Below are positions 13,160-24,279 of a stretch of 64,000 nt of DNA, one piece after another. The notes beneath the pieces are model-generated. The model was given only the letters and a program-made list of their open reading frames with translations. It searched no databases and was not told the origin of the DNA. Origin of the DNA: Pezicula radicicola (lineage: Eukaryota > Ascomycota > Leotiomycetes > Helotiales > Dermateaceae); the NCBI GenBank assembly GCA_003008705.1, contig PDUO01000021.1, positions 932,766 through 996,765 on the forward strand, read 5' to 3'. The stretch's first letter is position 1. Every line of letters starts with the position of its first letter. A program made the translations under genes and the position numbers.

Positions 13160-13222
13160 CTTGTCCGTCTTGTCTGTCTTGTCCGTCTTGTCTGTCTTGT
13201 CCGTCTTGTCTGTCTTGTCTGC
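13160..13222. repeat. 9-bp minisatellite, CTTGTCYGT x7
   Basis: Seven head-to-tail 9-bp units. CTTGTCCGT and CTTGTCTGT alternate through the first six units, making a higher-order 18-bp period; the last unit ends in C. Confidence 0.95.
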
Positions 13223-13620
13223 CTTAGTTAGATTCGGGGTTTCATTATGTATAAGTATGTTAGTAGTCAGATTTCTGTAATCAACGTTCTAAGCCCTTTG
13301 ATGTTAATAGGATTCCAAACTTGACTTTTTTTTAACAAAAAAACAGCACACATAGATAGGTAAACTTCATTTCGATCCGATCAATTTAAAATCCATGCAT
13401 ACATAAATCAATAAGCGTCTACCACCCCAAAAACCAAAACCAAAACTCAAACCCAAACTCCTCAGCCTTCTATCCTCTTCTCAACCCCCCACCTCCCTCA
13501 AAAAACATATTCCAACCTAAAAAACAAACCCAAAAATACCCCTCCAACCCCCCACTCTCTTTATTGCCTACGACCACCTCTATGTTTAGGAGTCTGATCA
13601 ATCTGACGTGGACCATTACC

Positions 13621-16600
13621 TCAACGACGCTGACGTTGATTTACAGTGTAAACGCCCGGGCCAGGTCGAGCTGGACGTACAGGATTACGTCGGACAGGGG
13701 GTTGTGGAGCTGCAGCAGGACCACGTCGTCGAGGTCGTCCAGGTGGTCGACGAGCTGGAGCTGGAGGAGCAGGTGGTTGAGGAGCTGGAGGTTGGGGAGC
13801 TGGAGGTTGGGGGGCTGGAGGTTGAGGTTGAGGAGCAGGAATTTTCCGTCTCTCTTCATTCCTCTCCTCATTATTCCTCCCTCTCGCTCTCTGTACAGCT
13901 CTGTCCGCTAGAAGTTCTGGTTGCGGTTGATTCTGTGGTCGTAGTGGTTGTGTATTTGGTGGAGCTAATCCTTGCATTATTGCTCTCGCTTGTCTCACTT
14001 GATCGAACCTCGCTTGTGCGTTTGGAGATCCTGAAGGGGCTGAACGAGGTCTATTGAAGATCGCAGCTGCATAATCTGGTGGTTGACGAATTTGTTGTGC
14101 TCTTGGTCTAGAAGGTTGTCTGTTAACTCCTCTGCTGACACTTCTGCTAGGAGGAATAACTCTGATAGATGGTACCAAGGGTGCAGGTGCGAGGGATTGT
14201 GCTATTGCAGTTTGTAAATCAACATCTTCTGTGCCTGCACAGGAATGGGTTCTCAAAAGTTCTGCAGTATCGAACTCGGTATCGCAGTCTTTACACCAGA
14301 ATTTCTCGGCTCCGGGTCTAGGTGGACTTGATCTGTCTATTCCTGCTTGTGAAGGGCTTTGTTGCCCTTGGGGTGGTTGTGTACCTTGTTGAGGGGTGTT
14401 ACCATTGGGTGTCTGGGTCGCGGTTGCAGCAGCGGCGGCTTGGGCTTGAGCTTTGGTTCTAGGTCGTAATGCCTCTATATCCGCCATATCCATTGCTCCA
14501 GTAGGGGGTGGTAATTCACCTTCCCCGTATTGAGTAACCTCATCTATTAGCTCCTGAACTCTTCCCAGCCCGTACGTATCCCTCACAGCTCTCATAGCAT
14601 CCCAAAACTCAATAGCACTGAGCCCCATTACTCCAATAGGTTCCCCATCTATGATGAAGTTTGTTCCGTCGTAAAATACTGCTTCCCTGACTTGCTTCGG
14701 CACGAGCGGTGGGAGAGATAGAGAACCGATTGGTGGAGGCGGCGGAACACCGCCTGGACCTGGGCCTGGACCCGGTGGGGGGCCACCACCAGAGCCACCA
14801 CCAGGGCCATTACCAGGGCCATTGCCCTTGGTCTCAGGAATATATGCCAAACTCGAAGCCTCATAATCATCATCAGGTTCATCATTGAACGCAAAGCTTG
14901 CCCAAGTCTCATTCTCCGGCTGTAACTCATTTGCAACTCGCCATCCCTCCTCTACTCTCCTGAGAAGGTCAGAGATTTTTGGTCGATCCCTTGGCCTTTC
15001 ATGCAAGCACTCGAGAACTATATCCTTCCAGGTATCGCTATACCCGTTAGCGTACTCTAACTCCCGTCCGAAAGTGTTGCCTCGTTGAAGAGCCGGTCGG
15101 TTGGATTTGTACATGGTACTCGGAAAGAAGGGATCGAGCTTTAGCAGTGTGAGCTGCCACATCATCATACCCAGCCCCCAAATATTTGATTTGGACCCAT
15201 ACAATCCTGCGACGCCAGTATCAACCCAATCGTCAGTGTTCCATCGGTGTGAAAATTGTTCCTATGGTAAGATTAGATGTTAGGGGTATGAAAGTCACAG
15301 CTCATGGATAGGGTTACATACAGGTGTATAGTAGCCCTGAGTACCTTGGCCACGCATACGCTACATGAATGTGAGTTGGTGATTGAAAGAGTTCCTAACT
15401 TTTAAGAGACTGAAATAAACAGAAATGAACCAGAACCCATGCAGTAAGTAAATCTTTAGTGAAAACTACTTCACAAGCATAATAGGTAGGAAACAGGAAG
15501 CAATCCCCAGTACTTACTACTTTCCCAGACTCTTTCCAACCGTCTTGAAGTGCAAGTGTGTCAGTTTCTGCCGTCATCTCTGTGTGAGGCCAAAAGCATT
15601 CAGGTTCTTTCATGCGAACGGCTAGCCCAAAATCGGCAATCTATAAACTGGTAGTTAGAACGACGAACATAGACCGAAGAATTGTGAGCGCGGACTTACC
15701 TTAAAGCAAGGGAGGGCCGGGTTTGTAATATCCTTAGACCCCAGCAGTACTAATGAGTACGTCAGCAATAGGAGAATTGTAAGAATTGAGGTCACCACTC
15801 AGAGCTTACGCAGCTTGAATTACTTAAACCGGGTGGATATTCATGAGGTCTCACATCTTCAGACATCCCTTCAATTATCAAAGAAGCTGAAGAGGAGTGT
15901 GTAAACAAGCAATGCCTCTTATCTACACGTATCCCACTCACCTCACCCTCTCGGATTTGCTCACGTCATTCAAACCAAGTCCGCAGTGAAAATGGCACAA
16001 GGTGGAAGGGACTCACCATTTTCAGGTTTCAGATCGAAATGGCATATCACTGCCCAAGAGGAGTCGTCCTCTTGACTTTCGTTGCCCTCTTGATTTCCGT
16101 TGCCATCTGCATTTTTGTTTGCCTCTGCATTTTCGTTACCAAATTCGAGGACGCTTGCACCACGAAGTAACTGATAGAAAATCCCCCTAAACGTATTCAT
16201 GTAAGTGCATAGGGTGGAAGTGTGGATAGTAAGCCTTACCATAACGTTTTCTCGTGGAATTTTTCCTTCCTGCACCGAATTTGTTATTAGCGAAGGACTT
16301 GACACAAGAGGAAGATAAATATTGCCTCACTTTTTGATCCGTCTCTGTAAGAACTGGTACATAGTTCCCCAACGACAGTATTCCAAGTACAATCGCACTT
16401 TTTTATCTTTCATGTGAAATGCGTCTCCATAGAACTGTAAAATATGCTTTGACGAGCAATTCCTTAGCCGGTTGAGAATATCACGTTCATGGAGTAATGC
16501 ATCGAATCTGAACTGGTCGTCGCTGCCAGAGATCTTAGACTCCTTCACTACAATCTCACGAGGATACTCGGAGTTTCGATTCCCTTGCTGCTGCCATAGG

Positions 16601-16962
16601 CTGGCAGTAGCAAAGCCACCTTTGCCTAGAAGTCTTCTGAATTTCCAACTAACATTGTCGAGATCTGTAAGTGTCCGAGCCTTCATGTCTCTCATGAAGT
16701 TTTGGAATTCAGTCTCCTGCTTTTTGTTTCGAACTGTTGGTCCGGGGAGGACATTGTTCAGGTTATTTTTTATCCAACGCCGAATCGGGTTCCCCCGTGC
16801 ATCAACTCCATCAATATAATCTCCAAGTCCTGCCCATTCTCCTTTTCTATAGCCCCGCCAGTAGTCTTTTTCCCCATTTCGTTGGTCGTCAACTATCTCA
16901 GCCCACTCCTCAGGCGTCCTATTCTCCAAGAACGTAAAGGGATCCTCTAGTGGCAACGCCAT
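13621..16962 (-). CDS. Protein kinase with proline-rich tail and C2HC/C2H2-like finger
   Basis: Seven exons fit in phase: 16962-16331, 16269-16240 (30 nt), 16186-16017, 15749-15700, 15640-15518, 15360-15322, 15261-13621 (894 aa). The kinase domain has a glycine loop LGKGGFATASLW, the VAIK-type lysine in EIVVKES, catalytic loop HFDLKPENVLL, IADFGLA and a modified APE motif GTQGYYTPEQ. A charged Asn/Glu/Asp insert sits between WGIFYQLL and the catalytic loop. After the kinase come a Gly/Pro-rich linker, a finger-like CKDCDTEF...HSC, and a long Pro/Gln/Arg tail with repeated PAPQP units. HFD replaces the usual HRD. The residues needed for catalysis (K, D, N, DFG) are present. Substrate and pathway are unknown. 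The 30-nt exon is chosen because it alone restores phase and yields the expected W-x-IFYQL helix. Confidence 0.82.
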
Positions 16963-17676
16963 TCAGAGTAGCAAGAAGTGATGTGGTGTTATTTCTTGCT
17001 GTAGGAAATAGAAGTAAAATTTGAGTATTGTTTGATAAAAGCTAAGGAGTAGGTAGACGGAAAATAAAAATAAAGGTACGGTGACAGTGAAGAGGAAACT
17101 TCTCTTTGTCCATCAAAACATCCATTGTTAGACAGGCCAACAAAGGACAATGCCGATTGCAGAAGAGACAAAGGAAATAATACCGCACAAAGCTAGATTG
17201 ACAAATGAAAGAATTCTAGACTGCGAATTCAATTGGCAAAAAGAAATAACGACAAAGACCAATATGGTCCTTGCTAGTCCGGAGCAGGACAGTTGTGGAT
17301 GCTTTCAAGAGCATCTTCACCGAGCCTACAGTCCAAGCGTGGCCTTGTAGCAACACTGTTAGGCACTTTGAGTTGGACGTATATGTTGGATTGGTGAGAT
17401 TATCAAGCCCCAAGTATTGTGGTGTGTAGTCGCAAGGGAGGTTTCGCTCTATCTTTATTGAAAAGGAAGACATATTAATGTGGCCATGGAGAGGTAGGTC
17501 AATTGGGAAGGAGGTAGAAGCTGGGATTGACCCCGTACAAAAGACACCAAATATCTTGAAGCAGGACAGCTCCACAAGCACATAGCCATAACTAAGATTG
17601 CTTGCTTGGGGTCATGTAATAGAGTGGACTAAGTGGTGTGTAGTGCTGTAGAACGGAATATCGTCGCGTAGTGAGA

Positions 17677-17707
<31 letters not shown>

Positions 17708-18176
17708 CAGGTGAACGCGAAAGGTTGGTGATCGGCATTTGGAAGAATGCGCTCCGAAGCAAGCGAGCCAACCATATGCTGTAATTGCATTCAGCCTAAA
17801 TACAAGTGCCACTTTGCTCGACTGCCGTACTCAACTGGCTGCTTCAACCTTCATAACTCCGTAATTGCGGGCCTGAATGTTATCAATTTTTGATGAATGG
17901 CGGCTGTTCATGGCAAAATTGGGGGCAAAATGGTTGAAATGCCCCTCCAACGCGGGGTCGCCCACGTCCGTATGACAACCAGAATCATTTACATGCCACT
18001 ACTCATCATGAGGTGCTGCTGGTGGTGTGAAAAAAGTACATAATAAGAAGACCTCCCTCCATCCCAATCAGGTACCTACCTACCTACCTATTCTTTCACT
18101 TCTTTCACTTTTATTCCAGAAAGTAGAGACCGCAGCTACCAGCTACAAAATCTCATACCTACACTTACTCAACACC
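16963..18176. other. Intergenic, divergent promoters of kinase and xylose reductase
   Basis: No supported gene; a 121-codon minus-strand frame (17581-17216) has no recognisable domain. Contains a GA microsatellite (17681-17707). A GCGGGG word at 17952-17957 fits the SYGGRG consensus of the carbon-catabolite repressor CreA, which would suit a xylose gene, but such a short match is weak. Confidence 0.4.
17681..17707. repeat. (GA)n microsatellite
   Basis: About 27 bp of GA repeats in intergenic DNA. Confidence 0.9.
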
Positions 18177-19337
18177 ATGGCATCCCCCACTATCAAGCTC
18201 AACAGTGGCTATGAGATGCCCCAAGTGGGCTTCGGATTGTGGAAGGTAGACAATGCAACTTGTGCAGATACCGTATACAATGCCATCAAGACAGGCTACC
18301 GTCTCTTCGACGGTGCATGCGATTACGGCAATGAGAAGGAAGCAGGAGAGGGAGTTGCACGAGCAATCAAGGATGGTCTTGTAAAGCGTGAAGATCTCTT
18401 CCTGGTCAGCAAGTAAGTAAAAGTTAAATTAAAAACCCCCATTATCAAAACCTCCTCCACTTTTCACTTCACAAAGAGAAGGGGAAAAAAGAGAGAGAGA
18501 GAATCCTAACTCTTCCACTCTCCAGACTCTGGAACTCCTTCCACGATGGCGACAAAGTCGAACCAATCGCCAAAAAACAACTCGCAGACTGGGGAATCGA
18601 CTACTTCGACCTCTACATCGTGCACTTCCCCGTCGCCCTCAAATACGTAGACCCCAGTGTCCGCTACCCACCAGGCTGGGCCTTTGACGGAAAATCCGAC
18701 GTCCAACTAAGCAATGCTTCCATCCAAGAAACCTGGACAGCAATGGAAAGCCTAGTAAGCAAAGGTCTCACCAAATCAATTGGAATCTCCAATTTCCAAG
18801 GATCCCTAATCCTAGATCTGTTACGATATGCGAAGATCCGACCAGCAACCCTACAAATCGAACACCATCCCTACCTCGTCCAACCAACACTCCTCCAACT
18901 AGCAAAATCCGAAGGAATAGCAGTAACAGCCTATTCATCATTCGGACCTCAATCATTCATCGAATTAGAATGGCAAAAAGCAAAAGATACACCAGTTCTC
19001 TTCGAACATCCAGTCGTCGTTTCAGCTGCTAAGAAACATGAGAGGACGCCTGCGCAGGTACTGTTGAGATGGGCTAGTCAGAGGGGATTGGCTGTTATTC
19101 CTAAGAGTAATAATCAGAAACGTTTGGAGGAGAATTTGAAGGTTACGGATTTTGAATTGGATGAGGAGGAGGTACAGGCTATTTCGGCTTTGGATAGAGG
19201 GTTGAGATTTAATAATCCTACTGATGTAAGTTCTCTTTTATTGTTAATTGAAAAAGTCTTCCTTGTTGAAAGATTGATTTGGAATCATTACTAACTGTGT
19301 TTAATAGTATCTTGGAACTCTTCACATCTTCGCTTAA
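18177..19337 (+). CDS. XYL1: NAD(P)H-dependent D-xylose reductase (aldo-keto reductase 2B type)
   Basis: Cytosolic aldo-keto reductase that reduces D-xylose to xylitol, the first step of pentose catabolism. Exons: 18177-18412, 18526-19225, 19308-19337 (321 aa, the usual length). The family tetrad is visible: Asp45 and Tyr50 in [11 protein letters not shown], Lys79 in LVSKLWNS (codon split by intron 1) and His in [10 protein letters not shown]. The segment PPGWAFDGK between strand 4 and helix 4 is typical of fungal xylose reductases. The cofactor motif IPKSNNQKR (Lys-x-Asn) indicates use of NADPH, possibly NADH. The last exon adds only YLGTLHIFA. The start is the ATG in CACCATGG context. Very sure of family, and fairly sure of xylose rather than another aldose. 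Confidence 0.93.
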
Positions 19338-20018
19338 GTTGAGCGAGCGAACTGAGATTAGGTGTTGATAGGTAGTTAGTTGTATTACTGTAAGGTGCAT
19401 ATACATAGGTAGCTATTATAGAACCTATTTAGAAGTCACTGAAGGATTTTAGATTTTTTTTCTAATTATACATAAGTATTCAATTTAACTTCCTTGCTTG
19501 CTTGGAGAGAAAGGAATGTGATATTTGAACACGGTGTGACTCCATCTAACCTAGATGGTCCAAAGTGTTGAACAACCTCACATAGTTTACATAACTACTT
19601 AATTTAGACATTCGAAGTAGAGGACAATCCAGAAATAAACAGATTTCGATTTTACAAGTTTTAACATATATTTACGGAGTGCGTTTTTACATGTGACATA
19701 TGTACTTAAATTAAGATTGTATACGCGTTTTCCTGATTTCCATCATATATTATGCCTTTGCACATGTCATTTCCTCTACGATCATGTGAATTCTCACTCA
19801 TTATTAAACATAGTACGTTATATAATGTCTAGTTGCATTTGCTCGCTCATTAGCAGAGGGACTTCCTTCTATACCTGGTTTGTATCATGTCCTAATACAT
19901 GCTCAAACATTTCCGCGTAACCTCCAAGGCTACTCTTTGCTGCCATTGGATCTTGTCCCAGGAAAATCAAAAACTCCATCGCCATGCAATCGTAAAACAT
20001 TCTGCGGCTACATCTTGC
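19338..20018. other. AT-rich intergenic region
   Basis: 3' regions of the convergent XYL1 and SDS22 genes. No gene or repeat seen. Confidence 0.5.
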
Positions 20019-21193
20019 TCAAGAGACCTTGACAAAAGTGGCATCAATCTGCATCAGCTGCGGCAAGGTCAACCGGACCTTGTTTCTATACAGGGTAGGG
20101 TTCCTCAATTGCAGCGGGTTTCCTTCAAAGTATACCGTGGTCAACTGCTTCTTATCCCGCAATTCTTTCTCTACGTCCGTAAAGTCCGCAATCTGGTTAT
20201 AGCTCGCCCACAACTCCTCTAGATTTTCCAGATGCCCAATCCCGGCAAGGCTAGATATTTGGTTGCTGCTGATATCAATAACCCGAAGCTTATGTACTCC
20301 TTCAAGCCCCTCAAGAGAGGTGAGTGCGTTGTGGGAGATGTATAGTTCTTCGAGATTGACCAGGGAATCCAGCCCGCTGATTTTCCGGATGCGGTTTGAC
20401 TGTATACTAAGAATTTTGAGATTTGAAAGCGTCGAAAACCCTTTCATCTCAATAATCTTGTTCTTGCCCAGCCATAGCTCCTCCAAACCCGTTAACGTCT
20501 CGAGATTTTGTATTTCTCGGATGCGGTTGGCTGCAAGCTCGAGGTTTCTTAACTTACTGAGACCGTCCAAGTTTTCGATCGTGGTGATCTTGTTTTGTAC
20601 AAAGAAGAGGTCCTTGAGCTCTTTGAGGTGATTGACTTTCTTGATGTGCTTGATCTTGTTAAAGCTGAGGTCCAAGATTGTGAGATTGACTAGGTCTTCG
20701 AGCCCTCGGATATGCGCAATCATGTTGTCGTATAGGTCAAGTTCGGTGAGCGTCGCGGCCAGGACCTCCAGGCCTTCGATTTCAGTGATGGTATTTTGTC
20801 GGAGGCATAATCTTTGGGCTTTGGTGAATCGCTCGAGGTGTAGAGATAGGATTGATTTGATTCGTGCATGGACACAATCGACATCCTCTTCGTCGAGAGG
20901 GTAATCGTCTAGAAGGTCTGGAGGGCGCGTGTTAACATGCCGTCGACTACAGCGCGGCTGGAATAAATACCTTCATCTGCATCAATGCTCTCTCCTGGAA
21001 CGACGTTCTCCTCGTCTGAATACTCGGGGTCTGATATAGCCTCTGGGTTTACAAGGACCGCGTTCTTCTCGTTCTTCTCTACTCGTAGTTTGCCATCCCA
21101 GCCACTTGCGCTCTTTGGGGTCCCTCCTGGGACTTTCTCGTCTTCTTGCTCGAAGTTGACCGGTGGCGGCGTAGTCCCCGTTGAACCAGGCAT
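20019..21193 (-). CDS. SDS22: SDS22, leucine-rich-repeat regulator of protein phosphatase 1
   Basis: Nuclear/cytosolic partner of the PP1 catalytic subunit, needed for its biogenesis and mitotic function. Exons 21193-20971 and 20917-20019 (373 aa). After an acidic N-terminal tail (DPEYSDEENVVPGES) come about 11 SDS22-type 22-residue leucine-rich repeats (examples: LVNLTILDLSFNKIKHIKKV, LKELKDLFFVQNKITTIENL, LTGLEELWLGKNKIIEMKGF). A C-terminal LRR cap includes YFEGNPLQ and LPQLMQIDATFVKVS. Length and repeat register match the family throughout. The single phase-1 intron lies just before the repeats. Confidence 0.97.
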
Positions 21194-21902
21194 TTTGGTG
21201 AGGACTTATGTGGGATATTGGAGAGCAGATGTGTTGTGGAATGATTGCTGGAGTATTTATTATCGTGCGTCAGGGCCTGGTTGGTTGTTGCTGCCTCGCG
21301 GGATGCAGTGTGACGACGCGGGGCAAGTCCAATGCACGGAAGAAGTGTCCCCAGGAGAAAATCGGGTCGTGACAGGGGGGCACATGATACATGTACGGCG
21401 CTGCGATTGATATTTGATGCTTCATTCTCACCACTGTGCATAAAAGTCAATTAAGTTACAGTGAGTTGCTCAAATCAAGCATCTAAATTATTCATATCAA
21501 GTGGAGTGAATTTCCTACTTACGTCAGAGCAGATATAGTTGCCAAGGTACAAACAAACCTCTTACAGACAGTACCTTCAGTAGGTACCTAATAAACAGTC
21601 ACAACACTGGCAGCACTGACATCGAGTATCAATTGTAGCACCGTACACGTATCAGGAACCCATATCATGACACCAGAATCGTGTCTCGTATGTGTCGAAA
21701 CACGACAACGCGCACACATGATCACGATTGATAACATGACAGTACGGCTGGACGGCGTCAACGAGAGATGATTCGTCTTGTTCAGCGAGGAGTCCATCGT
21801 CCTCAATGCAATCTCTTTCTCTACCGGATGCAACGTTCATCTCTCCTTACACCAACACATCTCATCCATCATGGCTTCTCTCAGGGCCAGAGATGCTTCG
21901 AG
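21194..21902. other. Divergent promoter region with dispersed repeat copy
   Basis: Between SDS22 and the alpha/beta hydrolase. Contains a TCAAATCAAG repeat unit (21470-21479) and a 23-bp word (21632-21654) that recur together near 45.7-45.9 kb; see findings. Confidence 0.5.
21632..21654 (+). repeat. Dispersed 23-bp word, copy A
   Basis: ATTGTAGCACCGTACACGTA followed by TCA. It matches 45924-45946 at 20 of 23 positions, and both copies lie about 160-190 bp downstream of TCAAATCAA-type units. This suggests two diverged copies of one intergenic element. Confidence 0.5.
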
Positions 21903-23006
21903 ATGCCAGCCTTTATGCTTCCTCCTGTCGTGTTTTCAGGTCTTGTAGTTACGCTTTTCATTTATAAGTCACTGATGATGATAATTTTCCAGAATAAAAT
22001 CATATATGTAAGTGAGCACCCGCTTTGTCAAGACCCATGTCTTACTCCCAGTCCATATGCCAGGACTGCCACCCAATTCTCGAAGAGAGAAGATAGCAGA
22101 CTATGCGAGTCAGTGTAGTGGTATTGTTTGGAAAGAGGAGAACACAACTTCCTTCGACGGAACTAAGATCAGTCTTTGTGTGGCAAGTGTGAATGGCCGC
22201 CGTGTTGAGGTATCTCAGTCAACTCGTCATATTTACATTCTATACTTCCAAGGTCTCTCCCCTTTTCCTAACAACAGTGAAGAGGCTCATGTTTGTTAGG
22301 TAACGCGTCTTCTCTGCCACCTAGGCTTCCCTTTCTGTCTCCTATCATGCGACTACTTAGGGACCGGCCAGTATCACATCCTATTAAGTACACTATTGTG
22401 TGCTGTAGCTACCGAGGATACTGGACTTCCAAAGGACGTCCATCAGAGAAAGGTATTTCCATGGATGCGCATGCAGCCTTGGAATGGATCATCAGACATC
22501 ACGACCTTCAAAGAAGCGAGCCTTCCGACCTCAAGATTCCAGTCGTCATCTGGGGTCAATCTATTGGTGCAGGTGTGGCTTCAAATCTAGCAGCCCAGCA
22601 AGATCTGTTTATGAAGAGGCTGAGTTTGAAGTCATTGATACTGGAGACCCCTTTTATTAGTATCCGAGCCATGCTCGAAACGCTTTATCCTCAAAGATGG
22701 CTACCTTACCGCTATCTCTGGCCATTCTTGCGGAATCACCTCGATACTTTCGCGGCTCTGGGTCTGATGAAAGAGCATGCTTTGCGGCTTGGACTCGAGC
22801 CACCTGCTGTCCTCCTCTTGGAGGCTGGAAAGGACGAACTGGTCCAAAAGGAGCATGGAGATGTGCTTGAGAAGAGATTTTTAGATCTTGGTCTCAGGGT
22901 TCGAAAAAAGGTCGTTGGTAGTGCATTGCATACGGAGGTTTTGGCTCGCCATGAGGGCCGTCTAGCTGTTGTTGGGGCTATTGAAGAGACAACCAAGAAG
23001 GAATAA
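21903..23006 (+). CDS. Alpha/beta hydrolase, ABHD13/Bem46-like, membrane-anchored
   Basis: Serine hydrolase of the alpha/beta-fold with an N-terminal membrane anchor (MLPPVVFSGLVVTLFIYKSL). Model: 21903-22011, 22064-22252, 22300-23006 (334 aa). Motifs: YFQGNASSLPPRLP (oxyanion region), SYRGYWTSKGRPSEKGI, nucleophile elbow WGQSIGAG (Ser), Asp in LEAGKDELV and His in GSALHTEV. This matches the ABHD13/Bem46 group, whose substrates are largely unknown; Bem46 acts in fungal hyphal polarity and localises at the ER. The second exon could instead begin at 22052, adding four residues. The start ATG at 21903 is chosen because it opens the anchor frame; an ATG at 21871 is in another frame. Confidence 0.88.
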
Positions 23007-23376
23007 CATCTCATAGAAAATATCACAAGGCTTCCAGCTACCCAATATGTGCTTTAGGCATCCTACTGCGAATAGAATGTCATGATCTGCTTTTTTCAGG
23101 CTGGTTGACACGTCGGCACAGAATACTTAGAGCTAAGCAACACCGTCAATCGCCAGCCTCGCTCAGGGCCTTCTTGTAGCGTTATACAGAGTAAGCAGTA
23201 GACTATTTTCTTTTTAGATTTGTCGTTCCATTCCCGGAAGAGACAGGGTTATATACATCTCAGAACGCAAGAACAGCGAATAGGAGAGGGAATTTAAATA
23301 GACCCAAAGGATCTGAGTGGTCAGGAAACCAAAATTTCCTATCGCTAAACATATTACCTACTCCAGCACATTCACA
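23007..23376. other. Intergenic spacer
   Basis: Short spacer between two same-strand genes; nothing recognisable. Confidence 0.5.
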
Positions 23377-24279
23377 ATGCGACCAGAAGAGTTCGACTCC
23401 GCTGCGTACACAGAGCGCATCGCCAAGCACAATACTAAACACCTTCAACAACAGGAACTGACAAAGACGTCCCAGATCCTTAGTTCTAGTATCAGCTATG
23501 GCTCTGGGGTAGCCACCACCGCAGCAACAGACGGCGCAGCAGTTCTACTCCCTCTTTATAGCAGTCGCAAATGGGACATCGCAGAAAGGAAGCTCGAGCT
23601 CATCCAGGCGGAACTGAAGAAACAAGGTATCGCTCTGAACGAGCTAGACGGTGAGGATGCGGCTGTGGAATATACGGGGGCTCTTTTGGCGGAGAATATA
23701 GGTGGGGATGTTAATAATGACGTTGTCAGTGATGCGATTGCTACGGGCGCGATTCAACATGTTGTAGCTCAGACTATGGCAGGAGATATTACTAAAGCTG
23801 TTTTTGAGGAGATCACAGACGGGCCGCCTGAAAAGGGTTGTCCAAGGCTGAAGAAGCAGAAATACCAGAGGTTACAGTGTGACGAGTGCTCCATCTACTT
23901 TGATACCTCATTTTCTATTTACGTACGTTTTGCTGCGTTGAGAAGTATATATTCAGCAAAAGTATAAGTCAGGCCATTTTCTCCACAGGTTGAACTACAG
24001 AACCCAACTATATATACATTCTTCCCTCCGAGGCATTTTGGGCATAAAGGTATTGTGCAATGAATGCGAGAGCCGATTAAAGAATGTTGATATCTATTGT
24101 AAGCCTCGAAAACCCCTATAAAAAACTAATCAAAGAGGTAAGGAATTAATGCGAGGATGATAGCATGTGATGAATGTTTTGGCGACAATGATATATGCTC
24201 GAAGTGCTATTCGCAGGGTAAAGGTTGTAAAAAGCATCCGAGTAGCGATCCGTTATATCGTGAGCATGTTGGGGATTGA
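23377..24279 (+). CDS. ZZ-like zinc-finger protein, splice structure uncertain
   Basis: A long first exon begins at the ATG at 23377 (MRPEEFDSAAYTER). It encodes a Gln/Lys-rich helix, a Gly/Ala-rich segment (SYGSGVATTAATDGAAVLL) and a helical part, reaching YQRLQCDECSIYFDTSFSIY. The last exon (24164-24279) encodes CDECFGDNDICSKCYSQGKG and ends REHVGD. Between them 24060-24098 reads VLCNECESRLKNVDIY, joined by a phase-1 intron (24099-24163). Together CNEC...CDEC...DICSKC is a ZZ-type zinc-binding pattern. The join between the first exon (GTACGT donor near 23925) and the CNEC segment does not keep frame with canonical sites; a GTTTTG donor after GTAC would. So this is either an odd splice or a decayed copy. 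Function unknown. Confidence 0.5.

Larger units (their letters stand above)
12544..13620. other. Intergenic, simple-sequence rich, between convergent genes
   Basis: No supported gene. Strong strand composition skew (G/T-rich up to 12,780; A/C-rich from 13,420 to 13,560), a GA microsatellite and a 9-bp minisatellite (listed separately). It lies between the 3' ends of the membrane protein and the kinase. Confidence 0.5.

Noticed and set aside
13608..14057. 149-codon plus-strand ORF rich in Val/Glu
   Set aside because: Antisense mirror of the PAPQP repeat tail of the kinase.
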